Position numbers and translations under genes: made by a program
NCBI GenBank assembly: GCA_020064725.1
Contig: JAGTWJ010000007.1
Location: 806,001-870,000 of the forward strand
Direction: 5' to 3'
DNA length: 64,000 nucleotides
DNA from: Drechslerella dactyloides
Lineage: Eukaryota > Ascomycota > Orbiliomycetes > Orbiliales > Orbiliaceae
Shown here: in pieces, positions 1 to 13,558 of the stretch
How the letters are laid out: each line of letters begins with the position of its first letter
How positions within the stretch are numbered: position 1 is the stretch's first letter
The notes under the pieces: model-generated
Databases searched by the model: none
Told to the model about the DNA's origin: nothing
Seen by the model: only the letters and a program-made list of their open reading frames with translations

Positions 1-3000
1 ATAACCTTAATAAATAACAACAGTTTTTTAAAAACATAAAATATCTTTTTTATAAGGAATAAAAATACTATCTCTATAAACAAAATAATACTAATATCTA
101 GTTATATAGATACTTCAACCTATATAATAATTACCATAACAAATAAGCATATTAATATCAATATTTTCTATATCTTAATTATATTAAAGAATAATTACTT
201 AAAAAAATCTTTAATATCTTCAAATATACTTATTATATTAAATATTTTAAAATATAAAAAGAATACTATATATACTATTATAATAATACTAAAATAAAGA
301 AATAGAAAAAGATTATTTAAACAAAATAAGTTTAAAAAGAAATACTAAATAAAATTAAAAACTTAATAAAAGAATGTAAAGAGAATTAAATAACTTATAA
401 ATCTAATAATTCTAATTTAAATAATAATTTAAACTTAGATAATAGTTTTATTAAAACAAAATATATAATAAATAGTAAATTAGAAAAATTATTCTATATA
501 CTATATTTAATATATATTAAAATCTTTAGTATATATAGGGAATAGAAAAGATATTCTAATGTCTACTTTTACTAAAAATATAAGGGAAAAATGTTGAAAA
601 TAAAAACTAAATATTTTTATAAAAATTATATATACTATTTTATAAAATATGATAAAAGATAATGATATTACTATATCTATTTAATAAAAAAAAAAAAAAT
701 TTATTATCTAAAATACTTTTATAAATTTAATATCTTAAAAACTTATAAAAAATATACTTAATAATATAATTTAAAAAATTAGGAATATTTTAGAACTATT
801 AAAAATATACTAAAATAAGAAATCTTAATTTTTGTAAAAAACTTACTTTTATCTTATTTATATTTAGAAAATTTATAAAAATCTTAATTAATAGTGGAGT
901 AGAAGAAAACTATATTTTTATTATAATAATATAAAAATATTAATTTAAAATATAATAAAAATCTAATATTTATTAAATCACTATTTTTTTATATTAGACT
1001 CTAGGAAAAATTACCTAGGAAATAACCCTTAGAATATTTATTAATAGATATCTAAAGGAATATATTATTGATATTTTAGATTTTTTAGAAGATACTCTAT
1101 TAGTTTTTGGATTCCTATAATTAGTAAAATATAACCCTAGTATTAATTAAAGAAAAGAAGAAATCATTTTTAACAATTATAATTACCAGAAAATCACTAG
1201 AATATAGTTAATTAATAGGAGTATTTTAAAAGAAACTTACTTAAAACTTATAATATATCTATTTAAAAAAGAAATCTAAAATAGATATAAATACAAACCA
1301 AGTATTCTGCAATAAGTATAGATTTAAACCAAAAAATTATATACTATATCTAGAAAAACAGATATTCTTCTATAGATATTTAGGGAAGGAAGAAACATCT
1401 TTTAATTTATACTAAAAGAATAAATCCTATTAAAAATCAATTTATTCAAATATTCAATATTTCTACAAAAAGAAATACAACCTTAATTTATATTAATATA
1501 TAGATGTACTAATCAAAAGGCAGCAGTACTCCATAAATATATTAAAAAAAACCTTAAAACAAGATATATACAACCTTTTAACTCACCAACAAAACACCCT
1601 ATTCTATTTATAAAAAAGAAAAACTTAGATAAATTACAAATTTATATCAACTACTAAACTTTTAATATAATAATTATCAAAGATAGAGGACCCTTATCTC
1701 TTATTAATAAATTCTTTAACAGAATATCAAACATTATAGTTTATATAAAATTTAACCTTACTAATATATACTATAATATTAGGATTAATTTTAAAAAGAA
1801 ATAGAAAACTATTTTTAAAACTAGATATAGACTATTTAAATATTTAATCATATTTTTTAAATTAACTAATATATCTATAATTTTTTAAATATTTATAAAT
1901 TATATTTTATAAAAATATATCAACAATATATATATAATATATTTAAACAACATCCTTATTTATAATATAGATCCTAGCAAATATCAAAAACATATTAACT
2001 AAATCCTCAAAACCCTAAATCAGTATAAACTTAAAGTTAAGCCAAAAAAATCCAAATTCAAAATTACCAAAGTCAAATTTCTAAGAACTATTATAATTTT
2101 ATATAGTATATAAATAGACCCAAAGAAAATATAAATCATATAAAACTAGTTAATATTAAAAATATTTAAAAAAGTATAAACCTTTTTAAGACTATATAAT
2201 TATTATTAATAATTTATTTAAAAATATAGCTATTTAGCTCTTATTTTTTCAAAATTAATAAAAAAAAATATATAATTTAAAATAATTAAAAAAAAAATTA
2301 AGGTCTTTTAAATTTTGAAGAACATTTTTATTTTAATACTAATTCTTAAATTTTACAATCTAAAATTATTAATATAAATAGAAGTTAATATTTCTATAAT
2401 AACCCTAAAAATCTACTTATTACAAAAACAATCTAACTAAAAATAGTACTTTGTTACTTATTTATTATATAAGTTTAATACTACAAAAACTAAATACTTA
2501 ATATATAATAAGAAATTTATGGCCATCTTATATACTTATAAAAAATAGAGAGTCTACTTATAAATTATAAAACTATTTAAAATATTTTTAAACCACAAAA
2601 ATCTTATATACTTTTTAATAATAAAAAAATTTAGTAGATATTAAGTTTAATAATAGAAAACACTTAGTAAATATAATATAAAAATTATCTATTTTAAAAG
2701 AAAAGAAAATATTAAAATTAATATTATTAACTAATAATTTAATCTAATAAAAAATATCCCTATAAATAAAGAAGTAATCCTAAAATAACAAAGAAATATT
2801 ATTACTATTAATAAAAAACTCAACCTTACTATTTATAAAGTAGAACCCAAAATAACCATAAAATTAAAGGAAAACTATTAAAAAAATATAATAATAAAAA
2901 AAATATTTTAAAATCTTAAAAAAATTATCATACTTTTTATCTTAAAAAATAAATATATCTTTTTTAAAAATTTTTTCTATATTTTGGATAAGAAATTATA

Positions 3001-4420
3001 ATTTAAAATCTTGTGATTATATTATAATGTATCTATATATAGATATCTAGGAATTGAAAGAACACAAGAACTTATTGTATAGTAATATTTTTAACCTAAA
3101 ATGAGATAACAAATTAAATAATATATTAAAATATGTAATTTATGCTTATAAAATAAACTAGTAAGACATATATTATATAGATATTTATAATCTAATAAGG
3201 TATTTAGTAAATTATTCTAAATTATAACTTATAATTTTATATAAAGACTATCTTATTCAAGAAATTCTTTAACAAACCAAATTTATAATAAAATCTTAAT
3301 TATCACCTGCAGATTTACTAAAACTATTATTTTAAAACCTTGGAATAGTTCTTGGGGAATAGAACAACTCTCAATAATCTATAATAAATAAATATTTAAC
3401 TAATATAGACTATAAAAAAAATATATCTACAATAAAGATCTTCTCTTTAATAATAAATACTAGAAACACATTATAAATACCTTAGACACCAAACTTAATA
3501 TAGCAACAAAAAGAAAAGCTTAAACTAATAGAATATTAGAATAAACAATCTAGATAATAAAAATCTACTTTAGATTATTCCTAAATTATGCACAAAATAA
3601 TTAGATAAAATTATTATTTATAACAGAACTTATTTATAATTTATTAAAATACTTAGTTATAAATTATATATTTTACAAAGTACTACAAAACTAGAATTTA
3701 TAAATTATATAACTAACCCTATTTATAAAAAAAAAAATTCCTAGTACTAAAAAACATTCTAAGTCTATAAATAAACTATATAAATATTTAAAAAATAATT
3801 TAGATTTTATAATTGAAACTATATTTTATTATTATAATAAAAAAAAGATAAAAGCATCTTTTTTAAAAGAAAAATATAAAATATATTTGTTTATAAAAAA
3901 CATTAAAATAAAAAGATTTAATTAGAAATTTGACTTCCAAAAACTTGGACTATATATTATAATTAAAAAATTAAATAAATATCTCTTTAAACTCTATATT
4001 TCTGGAAATTTAAAAATTTATAAAATATTTTATATCACTTTATTTAAACTTATACTAGATAGACTCAAAAAAAAAATAGATAACCCAGAAATTAAGGAAA
4101 ATGACTATAACAAATATAAAATTAAAAAAATCCTAGACCACAAAAAAAACCTAAAAATATTAATTAACAAATTTCTAATCAGATAAAAGGACTATCTATT
4201 AAAAAAAAACTTATAGTAATTAAAAAATAATATCTTATTAAAACTTATTAAATAATATTTTAATAAACCTAATATTTACTAAACAGAGTAAGATCTACTA
4301 CCACAATAACCCAAAAAAAAATTTAAAAAGAATATTAAAAAAACAAAAAATTAATAATAATTATATAATTATATTAAATAGATTTATTTTATTTTAGAAC
4401 CATATTTTTTAACATTAAAA
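1..4420 (+). mobile_element. RIP-degraded Ty3/gypsy chromovirus (5' end outside window)
   Basis: Conceptual translation across stops gives the Ty3/gypsy domain order on the plus strand. A retropepsin-like Asn-Ser-Gly (decayed Asp-Ser/Thr-Gly) lies near 870-890. Reverse transcriptase runs from about 1570 to 2170, with readable blocks such as KDRGPLSLINK and YLNNILIYN (decayed YLDDILIY). RNase H would fall at about 2300-2900. Integrase is at about 3100-3720, with CRFTKTIILKPW and NYAQNN. A C-terminal chromodomain lies at about 4090-4200 (KIKKILDHKKN), which marks the chromovirus branch. Every frame has many stops, the DNA is extremely AT-rich, and changes are of the C-to-T/G-to-A kind expected from RIP. 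No intact ORF or clear LTR boundary is left. Family assignment is firm; exact ends are not. Confidence 0.85.
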
Positions 4421-5601
4421 TTATTATTAAATATAAAAAATTTATATATATATAAAACTTATCTTTTTTTAAAACATAAACTAATTTATTTATAATCTTA
4501 TAAACACTACCCTAATAACAAAAAATCTTATTTAAAGTATTGATATTTATCTGAGTTTTAAAACAAAGATATGGTATAGCTAGTTTAAAAGTTAGTATCT
4601 ATTAATAATCAGAACAGATAAAATATACTATTACTATAACAAAAAAAAACAAAAGAATAAAAATAATAGAAGAATAAAATACTTTTAATAACCTAATTTT
4701 TATTTTATTTCTCTCTATATAACAGAATCTTATAAAATAATTCTTAAAAATATATATATAATATAATACAAATCAGTACTAATTATATTTAGTAATATAT
4801 ATGTATTAAAAAGATACTATATTAAATATTAAGATTCACAATATTACTATCCAAAAAAACTTTAAAATTAAATAACTCCAAATCCCTAATCTTAAATAAA
4901 AAAATATTAACTTCTTTTTTAAAATTCTCCTATTCTTTAATTAAAATTTTTTCCTTTTTAAAAGCAGCCTTTGTCTTTAAAGAAATAGTATTTAATTCTT
5001 AACAAAAACAAGCTATCCTTACCTAAACAATTACCAACTTCCTGGCTAACAACAATGATTTTTAGAAAAATTAAGACTAATCTTACTTAGTCCTTTATAA
5101 CTCTTCATACTTATGATTAATAACCTTGAGAGTGTGTTCTACTAGAATAAATTAGATAAACTATTAGTATAAAAACTAAACAAAAAAAATTACCTATTTA
5201 AATCAAAAAAAACATAATAATATCTTTAATATATATAAATAGAATACTTCTTACTAATATTTAAATTTATTTTATAAATATATAAATTGGATATATAAAA
5301 TTTATATGCTACTATAAAAATTATTAAATATTTTTTAATAATTTATACTTGATTAAAATAATAATTAATAAAAAATTTCTTATAATAATTAACAAATATA
5401 TTAATAGAAAAAATTATATTAAAAAAAATTAATTAATAGAAAGAAAGGAAAAACACAATAAAAAAATCATTCAATTAAAAATTATATTATTTAATTATAT
5501 AATTATACTATATACAAAAAATCTATACTACTTTATTCTATACTATTTATACCTATATTTAAAATTAATACACTACTAATTCTTATAAAAAAAAAGAATA
5601 A
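4421..5601. other. AT-rich degraded DNA, no gene recognised
   Basis: No ORF and no recognisable domain. The composition matches the RIP-degraded element to the left, so this is probably its 3' end (including an LTR) or another decayed repeat, but I could not align it to anything else in the window. Confidence 0.6.
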
Positions 5602-6290
5602 TATTATAAAATAACAACACAACACCCAAATATCCTATACAGACCAGATTTTCATATAGATACTCAATCTATATAGTACACAAAGTAATAACATATCTAT
5701 ACACTATATAAAATAGATTTTTATATAAAATATATAATTATATAAACTTATTTTATATAAACTATCAACCTACATAATATATTTATCATATAAATAACAG
5801 AACTATATAAACAACAAAACTATATAAAATCCTAAACTATATAGAAAAACCCTACCATAAAAAAAATATTATTATTATAATATTTCTCCCTAAATAAAAA
5901 CCATTATAATAACTTAAAATCACATAAATACTTAGTATTTAAAATACTTAATATTTAGCTAAATATTAAATAAAGTAAGCACTAAATTACTTAAACAACA
6001 TATTAATACATCTCTACTATTCTATATATTAAAATATTATATATATAATTAGTATATTTTATCTTAAAACTAATAACTTTTTTCTTAAAAAACTATCAAT
6101 TAATATCTAAAACTATAATATCTTAATAGTTAGTCTATTTACTATTATTATTATATATTTTATTCCAACAATTACTATTATACTTAATATATATTTATCT
6201 CCCCTATTAAAAAACCCATATAGTAATAACTAAGAATCAGGGACTTCAGAGTGAAGTGCATTCCACCCAGCCTCAGGCGGAAGTGTAACA
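5602..6290 (-). repeat. LTR-A copy 1 (RIP-mutated)
   Basis: This 0.7 kb repeat ends on the right with GAAGTGTAACA, the complement of the LTR-A start TGTTACACTTC. It begins on the left with a G-to-A mutated form of the LTR-A end (TATTATAAAATAACA for TGTTATGGGATAACA). The TG...CA termini, the 0.6-0.7 kb size and the many solo copies fit a solo LTR. The parent element is not identified. Confidence 0.75.
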
Positions 6291-7651
6291 TATACAATAA
6301 ATTAATTATTAAAATACTTGATTTTAAATATATAATAGTATAAGACCTAGAATATACAATCTTTAGAGTAATTTATTAGTCTATGGCAGATTTAATTTAA
6401 TTGTTTAATAGAATAACAGGAACTAGAATAAATAGAAAGCTTAAAAATAATCAATAATTATATTATTTTAAAGAACCCAAAGTCTACTATATCTTCTGCT
6501 CAATTATAAAATAGTAGATAGATTAGAATCTCCTTAATTAAATTAATTATAGCTTTAAATTAATAATTATAATTATATCTTAAGTTCAACCATCTTTGGT
6601 TTATAATTTTGTTTAATCTATTGTAGCCAAATACTCCTAAACAAATCAGATAAGTATATGACAAAACCTTAATAAGTTAGAAAATGTAACAATATTAAAT
6701 TATAGTTCTGTGCCAAAATTCTTCGCTTTTAATAATACCAAAAGTTTAAGCAATAACAAGAGCCAAAAAACACATTAAATTATTATAATTAATTATATAA
6801 TCATTAAAAATATATAAAAATTAGTAGAAAAAAACATGGAATTAAGAATTATATGTTATTATTTTAATATATAAAATTGTAGGGTAAGTTTCTAGACTAA
6901 TGTTACTATTATTTATATGTTTGTCAGATGGTAGGTCTAAGAAATATTAATCTTGTTCCTAGACTTAATTTCTGGAAAAATTATATACATTAGATTTGGT
7001 AATATTTTGATATACTATAAAAAGGTAAATATAAGGTATTATTAAGTAAAATTAAGCCCTTTTACTATTTCAATTTTTTTCTAGTAAAATTACTTAGTTT
7101 CTATTTTTATTATTTAATTATAGGGAGATAATATTGTAAGAAATTGGTATAGTAGGCTCTCAATATCAAAATAACACACAAGAATATTAGATTCTTAGGT
7201 AGTTTAGTGAATGTATATATATATAATAAAGTTATAGTAGTATAATTAATTTAGAATAAAAATAAGGTTGGCTAGTAGTATTATTAGAATAATAATTAAA
7301 AATATCTATATATTATTATAATTAAAAAAAGAATAAATATAATATAAAAAAGCTAAACTAAAATAAAATAGTATTTAAAATTAAGTTTTATAATTTTTGG
7401 CTAATAATTTAAAATTATCTTTCCATATAGTTATACATTCTATATAGATTCTAATATTATGTAGGCCTAGTCTATATAGAGATATTTCCTATATAATCCT
7501 GTAGATTATATAGACCTTAGTCTTGTATAATCTATATAGAAGTCTAGTCTTTATAGTAATATAATATTATATAGTAAGATATACTATATAGTCCAAATAT
7601 CTATATAAGGTTAAAGTTTATATAAAATATTAGATACTATATTATTATTCC
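6291..7651. other. AT-rich spacer between two LTR-A copies
   Basis: No ORF or recognisable domain. The segment is bounded by LTR-A copies in opposite orientation (minus on the left, plus on the right), so it is not the inside of a normal LTR retrotransposon. Confidence 0.6.
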
Positions 7652-8263
7652 TGTTACACTTTAACCTAGTTCTGGGCTAAACACATTTTATTTTAAAGTC
7701 CCTAACTCTTAGTTACTACTATATAGGATTCTTAATAAAGGAAGATAGACATATTCTGAGTACAATAGTAATTATTAGAATAAAATATATAACAACAATA
7801 ATAAATAAACTAGCTATTCAGATACTATAGTCTTTAAGTTAACTGATGATTCTCAAGAGAGAAGCCATCAATCAAAGATAAAGCAGGCTAATTAAATACA
7901 TAATATCTAATACATAAAATAATAAGGATATATTGATATGTTGTCCAAATAGCTCATAGCTCATAGCTCCACCAAAGCTCAATCCACAATCCACGATCCA
8001 CATCCCATCACATAAATCTGAGTCATCATAGGTCCTACTCAAAGAGAAAGATAATAGAGGTTATCTTTCTATATGGCAGTACATCCTATATGATTCCTAG
8101 TTCTATGTAGACCCCTAGTCTACATAGACACATGTTCCGTATGGGAGCCCCCATTTACATAATAGCTGGGTACTCCATAGTTATACGTACCATATAGGTT
8201 AGATATCTGTAAAGAGTCCTGGTCTGTATAGGATGTTTGAGTGCTGTGCTGTTATCCGTAACA
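7652..8263 (+). repeat. LTR-A copy 2
   Basis: A 612 bp copy with both termini: TGTTACACTTTAACC at the left and CTGTTATCCGTAACA at the right. Internal landmarks shared with other copies include AGAGAAGCCATCAATCAA and the CTATGTAG...CTACATAG block near 8110-8140. The 5' half is RIP-mutated and the 3' half less so. I see no convincing target-site duplication. Confidence 0.8.
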
Positions 8264-8304
8264 CCTTCTCTATTTTATTTAACACCTACTCAAATAATAT
8301 TTTA

Positions 8305-8440
8305 CTAGTATTTTTTTTAAATAGACTAGTATATCTTTAGTAAGCTACTTAACAAAGAGAGTTTGGTGTAGATTTTGGATTTTAGCACAAAATGCCACAA
8401 TTTCCATATTCGGAGCTCACATAGAGAAATAATAAACACT
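8305..8440. repeat. Short dispersed repeat, second copy at 43350-43475
   Basis: About 130 bp matches 43350-43475 with only scattered differences; shared strings include AGTATATCTTTRGTAAGCTAC and AGAGAGTTTGGTGTR. Both copies lie next to an LTR-A end. Read on the minus strand, the other copy is open (SSSSLPKIYWSV), so it may be an ancient coding fragment. Function is unknown. Confidence 0.7.
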
Positions 8441-9421
8441 GTGGCGAAAAACTGCTCTCAAATATCCCGAATTAGAGTTGGAGCCAGCCTTCTTTAATGC
8501 CAAAGTAAAGTGATTGCTCATAACAAGGGACGGGCAGAAATTCAAATTCATGCCAAGCCGCCTAGGAAGCAGATTTGTTCGAAGCCTCGTGCGGCTGATG
8601 GTATCAAGTTTTGGATCCCGGGTCGTTGATATTGTCTTGTGACTATTAATGTTAGAATGAATAAAATTGCGCCTTTATAGCGTAGGAGATAGAATTACCG
8701 AGGGGACCAAACGAATACCAAATATCCTGAGATCGTGTATATCCTCCTATATACAATAATCCTTCTGCACTAGTATCCGGCAGTCTATAATTACTGTGTC
8801 GGTTGCCACGGTTAAAGCGTCACTATACTATCAAGCAAGAATAACATTAAGTTAAATCAATATGCCACTCCAGCATCCAGAATCGAGACCCTATGGCTAC
8901 GCTGGTGTACACTAAGCATTCATCGAAGGCCAACACTATTCAATTGTATGAGGATGCTCTGATATAAATATCATGGACCCGTCTCATCAGTGTCTGCGCC
9001 TACAGCTGCATTTTAAGCCTCGTCCCGCAGCCCGGCCGTCTTGTGATAACGTGCCAACGCCAAGAGTCGCAATCAAATGAGAATAATGGCACTCGATGCA
9101 TTCCGCAAAATCAAGATTCCCAGCCGCAGCGGCCTGTTTTACCTAATAGCATTGTACGAAGGCGTTAATTTGATCTCCGAACTTATTATTGTGATCCTTG
9201 GGCCTGGAGGCTGAAGATCTGCGACTCCACCTAGCGAGGCTGTACCTCATTCCGCATATGCGTATAGCCTGGGCTCTAAACTCGACAGCCTTGCAACTAG
9301 CTCGAGCTGGGGAGAAGAACCCGTGCAGCCATGATTTATAAATTTAAACAAGGGACACCCCCGTTCGATCGCCGAAATATATCGGAGAGAACTATTACTA
9401 CGCAGTTGGGCACCAAAGGAG
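8441..9421. other. Intergenic, GC-balanced, no gene seen
   Basis: No ORF of useful length and no recognised domain. It may contain the promoter of the membrane-protein gene starting at 9422. Confidence 0.5.
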
Positions 9422-11774
9422 ATGGCAATGTTTGCGCCATTGTGGGCACCCTTCCGCCGCACAATGCCAATCCCCAATCTACCTAATGTTTCAGCGGATG
9501 GCCTACACAACACGTTCCACAAATTGACACACTCCTCTATCAACATCTCCCAGAACTCAGATGCCTCGTCCTTAAAAGCAAAAGTTCGCGATGTTATCTG
9601 CGGCGGAGGGATCCTATTTACGACATGGCGGGTTGGAGCAATCGCTGGAGCCTTGTTTTCTTTCATTGTATTTCTTATCAACCTCGCTGCACTGGTATAT
9701 GTCAGCGAAATTAAGACCAATAAAGAGAGGCTGCTCACCAGTGATTGCGACTCGCTGAAATTATGGTCGACGATTTTACACATCATAATCAATATATTTT
9801 CCACTATATTGCTCGAGGCGAGTAACTACCGCGCACAGATCTTAGCGGCACCAAGCCGGAAAGATATCGACAGAGCACATGAAAACAAGCGGTGGTTAGA
9901 TATAGGGATTGTGAGTATGAGAAACCTATACTGGACAGGGCGATGGAAAATCCTGCTTTGGCTCGTCTTGACGCTTAGTTCTCTTCCCCTCCATCTACTG
10001 TAAGTTCTCTTGAATATACCTTTGTTATGTTCATTTTAGTTTAGTATAACCTAAGCTGATTATAGTATAACATTTGGTCACAAAGCTATAACTCGACGGT
10101 CTATGTAATATTGCAAACCAACCGTTATACAATAGACACTATATCTCGAGGCCAATCAGAAACCTACTTGAAAAGTCTAAACCAAAGCACAGCACCCCCT
10201 TGCGTGTTTGGAAGCGTACAGTGAGGGGTATGTAACACACTATGGTGACCTTACGCTCGTCCTCGACATTGATGAAATAGATATGCCAAATCTTCCCCCT
10301 TTCACCGGTGGAGGTATCGAAGTTGGAAACACAGACTGTGGAGGCTTCGTGCCATTTCGATGGATCTGCGACCAGTGGGGTAATTATAGCCACCCGGCGA
10401 TACCTTATCGAGTAGGTGCATCTAGAGGGCCCTGTAATAGAACGACGAGCTTTTGTTTTCGACGTGATATCATTAGCCTCTATCGAGGCTCTACTGTCTG
10501 GAAATTTCGAGGTTCGACGGTCCGAAACTGCATCGTATCGCAAACCGAAGAACGATGCGAGCTGAGGTTTCAACGGTCAGTTATGGGCGTTGTAGTTCTC
10601 TGCAATTTAGTCAAAGTATTCGCGATCAGCATCACTGCTCTAGTGTACGGCAACAGGCGGATATTAGCAACGATAGGAGATGCTTGTGCCAGCTTTCTGG
10701 ACCGCCCCGACAAGTTTAGTAAAAACATGTGCTTCTTAACAAAAATGAAGATCAGATACACTCCGTGGATCTGGGTATCAAACGGTCTGAAAACGAAAGA
10801 GCCGCGCACGTTCCATAGGAGACAAATAAGATCGGGGGAAATCTATCGGACGACGACGGTGGGGACTTATGCTACTCACGTGAGACTGATCCCTCCATAT
10901 GTCTGCAGTTCTGAGCACTCGAGCTTGAGCGCAGGTTTATGACTTTATGACTAACTACTATTTCAGTGGAACACTCCTTATCTTCCTCTTAGGATTCTAT
11001 TTTGGCGATATTTATGCTTCATTACAAGAGAAAGCGCTCGATATTACAACAATCCCATTTGGACAAGCTGATGTGCGCGCACTTTACGCTGCGGAATTTG
11101 GTGGCAGTTACGCGAAAGCAGCTCTGGTTGCCAATTCACCGCAGCTGGGCCTGTCCCTGTTTTACCTCTTGTACAATGGCGTCTTCACATCGATGGCCAT
11201 ATCACGAGAGATAGATAGATTCTCGCAGGAGCGGCGTTATTTACGGGTTAGCGACCCTGTCGGTAAACAAAGAAGTAGCTTCTTCCTACAACTACCATGG
11301 AGATTTAGTCTCTCTTTGATGGCATTCTCCTCCACTCTACACTGGCTCTGCTCTCAAGGTTTCTTTCTGGTCAGCATAACCGTGTGGTACAAAGGCGAGC
11401 CTTACAGTCATATTGACCAGATAGGCTACTCGCCTCTTGCTTCTATGATATTTATCATAATCTTTGTTACCGGCCTCATGGTAACTTTCATTGTCGGTTA
11501 CTTTTTTAAAACCGAAGGATTCGCACCGGCCGCTGGGTCTAATAGCGCTGCCATCAGTGCGCTCTGCCACCCCCCAGCGGGCGACATTGCTGCGTCGACG
11601 GAGCCGGTTATGTGGGGCGCGGTCACCGTGGCCGAAATACCAGCGACGAGTGAAATGACATCTCCAAGTGCGAGCCGTATTCCCGCATTTGCGAGAGAGG
11701 GCGTCTTGGTTGGCCGTTGTTCATTGACTTCATTCCCTATAACCACGCCCAAAGAACAACACTGGTATCAATAG
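9422..11774 (+). pseudogene. DUF6536-type fungal multi-pass membrane protein, frame-disrupted
   Basis: Three ORF blocks together read like the fungal DUF6536 family (membrane proteins of unknown role). Block one (9422-9999) has a hydrophobic segment and then ASNYRAQILAAPSRKDIDRAH and SSLPLHLL. A GTAAGT intron at 10000-10085 restores the frame to YNSTVYVILQTNRYT. Block two (about 10208-10879) has SQTEERCELRF and GDACASFLDRPD. Block three (about 10967-11771) has NSPQLGLSLFYLLYN, LHWLCSQGFFLV and GSNSAAISALCHPP, ending near SLTSFPITTPKEQHWY, as expected for the family C-terminus. Blocks one and two are out of frame at about 10207, where one extra T in a TTT would explain it. The obvious intron at 10880-10966 (CTAAC branch, TTTCAG end) leaves block three one base out of frame. 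Either two indels have killed the gene or the junctions are misread. Start at ATG 9422 (ATG 9428 is also possible). Confidence 0.65.
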
Positions 11775-12555
11775 TGAGCGATTATCTTACTAAACCAGAA
11801 TTTCCATGTCCTATCAATCAAGGTTTCCGTTATGTCTCAATAATTCCAAAAAGCTTTCCCTGAGAATAGTTTCTGGATACACATTTTTAACTGTTTCTGT
11901 CTGAGACCCTCTCTCTCTTCTTCTACTCTTCTAGCTTATACCTGATATTCACCTTTTGTCTGTATAGCCTAACAGTTTCATCATTATGCATTTGGCCTAT
12001 GAATGGCACAGCAATTCGTTTGAAATCCCCATACCTCATTGCTAGCCATCAAAGCCTAAAAAAATCATGAATACCAAAAAACCGAATATCAGAAGAAAAA
12101 AATCTGTAGCCAACAGCTCGAAAACCCACATCTTATATTACTATCCTTACAAAGTAAAATTTCTCCCCCTTCACAGCCAAATTCACATGCCACATAACTA
12201 TGCAAATGATCGCTGTTGTTGGTCCGACCCCCGCCACATAAAATATTGCACAGGTCCCACCTATAATAAAAGTATGCTAAATTTCATAAACGGGAGCGGG
12301 GGGAGGGGGAGACACCTTCCATTAAAATAATGGGACGTAAAGAAAAAAATGAAAAGGGAAAGAACAGGGGCGATATGGACAGCATAAAAGGACAAAGAAC
12401 GAGAAACTCCGAAAACTCCGACTTTTCCATTCGTGTTCAAAGACCATATATTGTGCTTATCATTCCACTAACCGCTAACAGGCCATGACACATATATGAA
12501 AGGGTGGAAAACAAGTATATCCGTCGGACACAGAAAAAGAGAAAGCCTATGTCGG
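11775..12555. other. Intergenic, no gene recognised
   Basis: Only short ORFs without recognisable motifs. The first part is the 3' flank of the membrane-protein gene. Confidence 0.5.
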
Positions 12556-12559
12556 CATG

Positions 12560-13024
12560 CTTGCCTGCTTATATGCGATACAGTATGCAACTGATAAACA
12601 TAAAGAAATGTACCAAAAATACACAGAGAAGAAAAGATGTAAGTACGAACTCAACAGGCAGTATCCAGAGAAAGCTGCTATTATTAGGGTAGACCCAGGC
12701 GCAGAGTTTGGTGGAGGCTACGTCTAAATGCATGAGCTGGAGCACTCCCAATTCAAACAGGCCCTGCAAAACAGGAGCATTATCGTCGAGAGAAACGCTA
12801 CGGACGCCCATAAACAGCTTGGAAGAGCCGAAAGAGCTAACCTCACAATCATAAATGATGTGCGCGCTATGATGGCCGCAGTCCAGGCAAACAAAACGCT
12901 CTAGGCAGAGGCAGCTATGTACGCTGTCTACCTACGAAATAGGATACCGAACGTCATCCACCGCAATAGCAAAGAGACTGCCCTCATGAGCCCTTACGAA
13001 CGGTACTATAGCACCAAAGTCTGA
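12560..13024 (+). mobile_element. Ty1/copia integrase fragment
   Basis: Reading through two stops gives a Ty1/copia-type integrase core: AAIIRVDPGAEFGG (second catalytic Asp in the 'D-G-EF' setting), then IIVERNATDAHKQLGRAERA (third catalytic acidic region), then AEAAMYAVYLRNRIP and MSPYERYYSTKV. One stop sits where the family usually has Trp (L*AEAAMYAVYL), as from TGG to TAG. Neither reverse transcriptase nor gag is present. The right end abuts a partial LTR-A at 13024, but adjacency alone does not prove that LTR-A belongs to this element. Confidence 0.75.
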
Positions 13025-13235
13025 TCACTGAGCGCTCACGTGACCGCTGAGTCATACCCGAGTGACTGCTCTGGAAGAAAGATAATATAGGTAATCTTTC
13101 TATATGGCGGTGCGCGCTGTGTAGCCTCCCATGCTATGTAGGCTTATTCTACATAGACATGCATCCAGTATGAGAGTTCAATCCACAAGGTGGATGAATA
13201 CTCCATTACTGTGCGTCCTGAGTGGGATGGATGCC
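13024..13235 (+). repeat. LTR-A, 3' part only
   Basis: Matches the downstream half of LTR-A: GAGCGCTCACGTGACC, AAAGATAAT...TATCTTTCTATATGGCGGTG, a Y-shaped CTATGTAGG...CCTACATAG-like block, and CAATCCACAAGGTGGATGA. Both termini are missing. Confidence 0.75.
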
Positions 13236-13558
13236 CTTCGCTCAGACGCTAAGCAGAGCAATCTCTTGCCGTGTTAAGAAGGAATCCCTCGAGGGAGATC
13301 CCCTTTCGGAGGCTATCACCTCCCCCTCCATTTCCACAAATTCTCAAACAACCCTGCATTACCAATACCAACAACCAACATCTCCGATAATTCAATATCC
13401 TGAATGATTACTTAACTTTACAACTCCTGGTCCAACTGTGACCAAAAATCTGCCCCACAAGCCAGTTCACCTTCCACACATGTTTGTTAAAAAACAAACA
13501 AACCACCACGAAACTGATCCATAACAGTTCCCTTCAGCCTCCGTCCCACGTCGCTCAT

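Noticed and set aside
9247..9804. 185-aa minus-strand ORF
   Set aside because: It lies antisense to the DUF6536-like exon at 9422-9999, which has clear family motifs; the minus-strand peptide has none.
10880..10966. Intron joining the second and third blocks of the DUF6536-like gene
   Set aside because: The splice signals are excellent (GTGAGA, CTAAC, TTTCAG), but the 87-bp length leaves the third block out of frame, so I did not use it to claim an intact gene.
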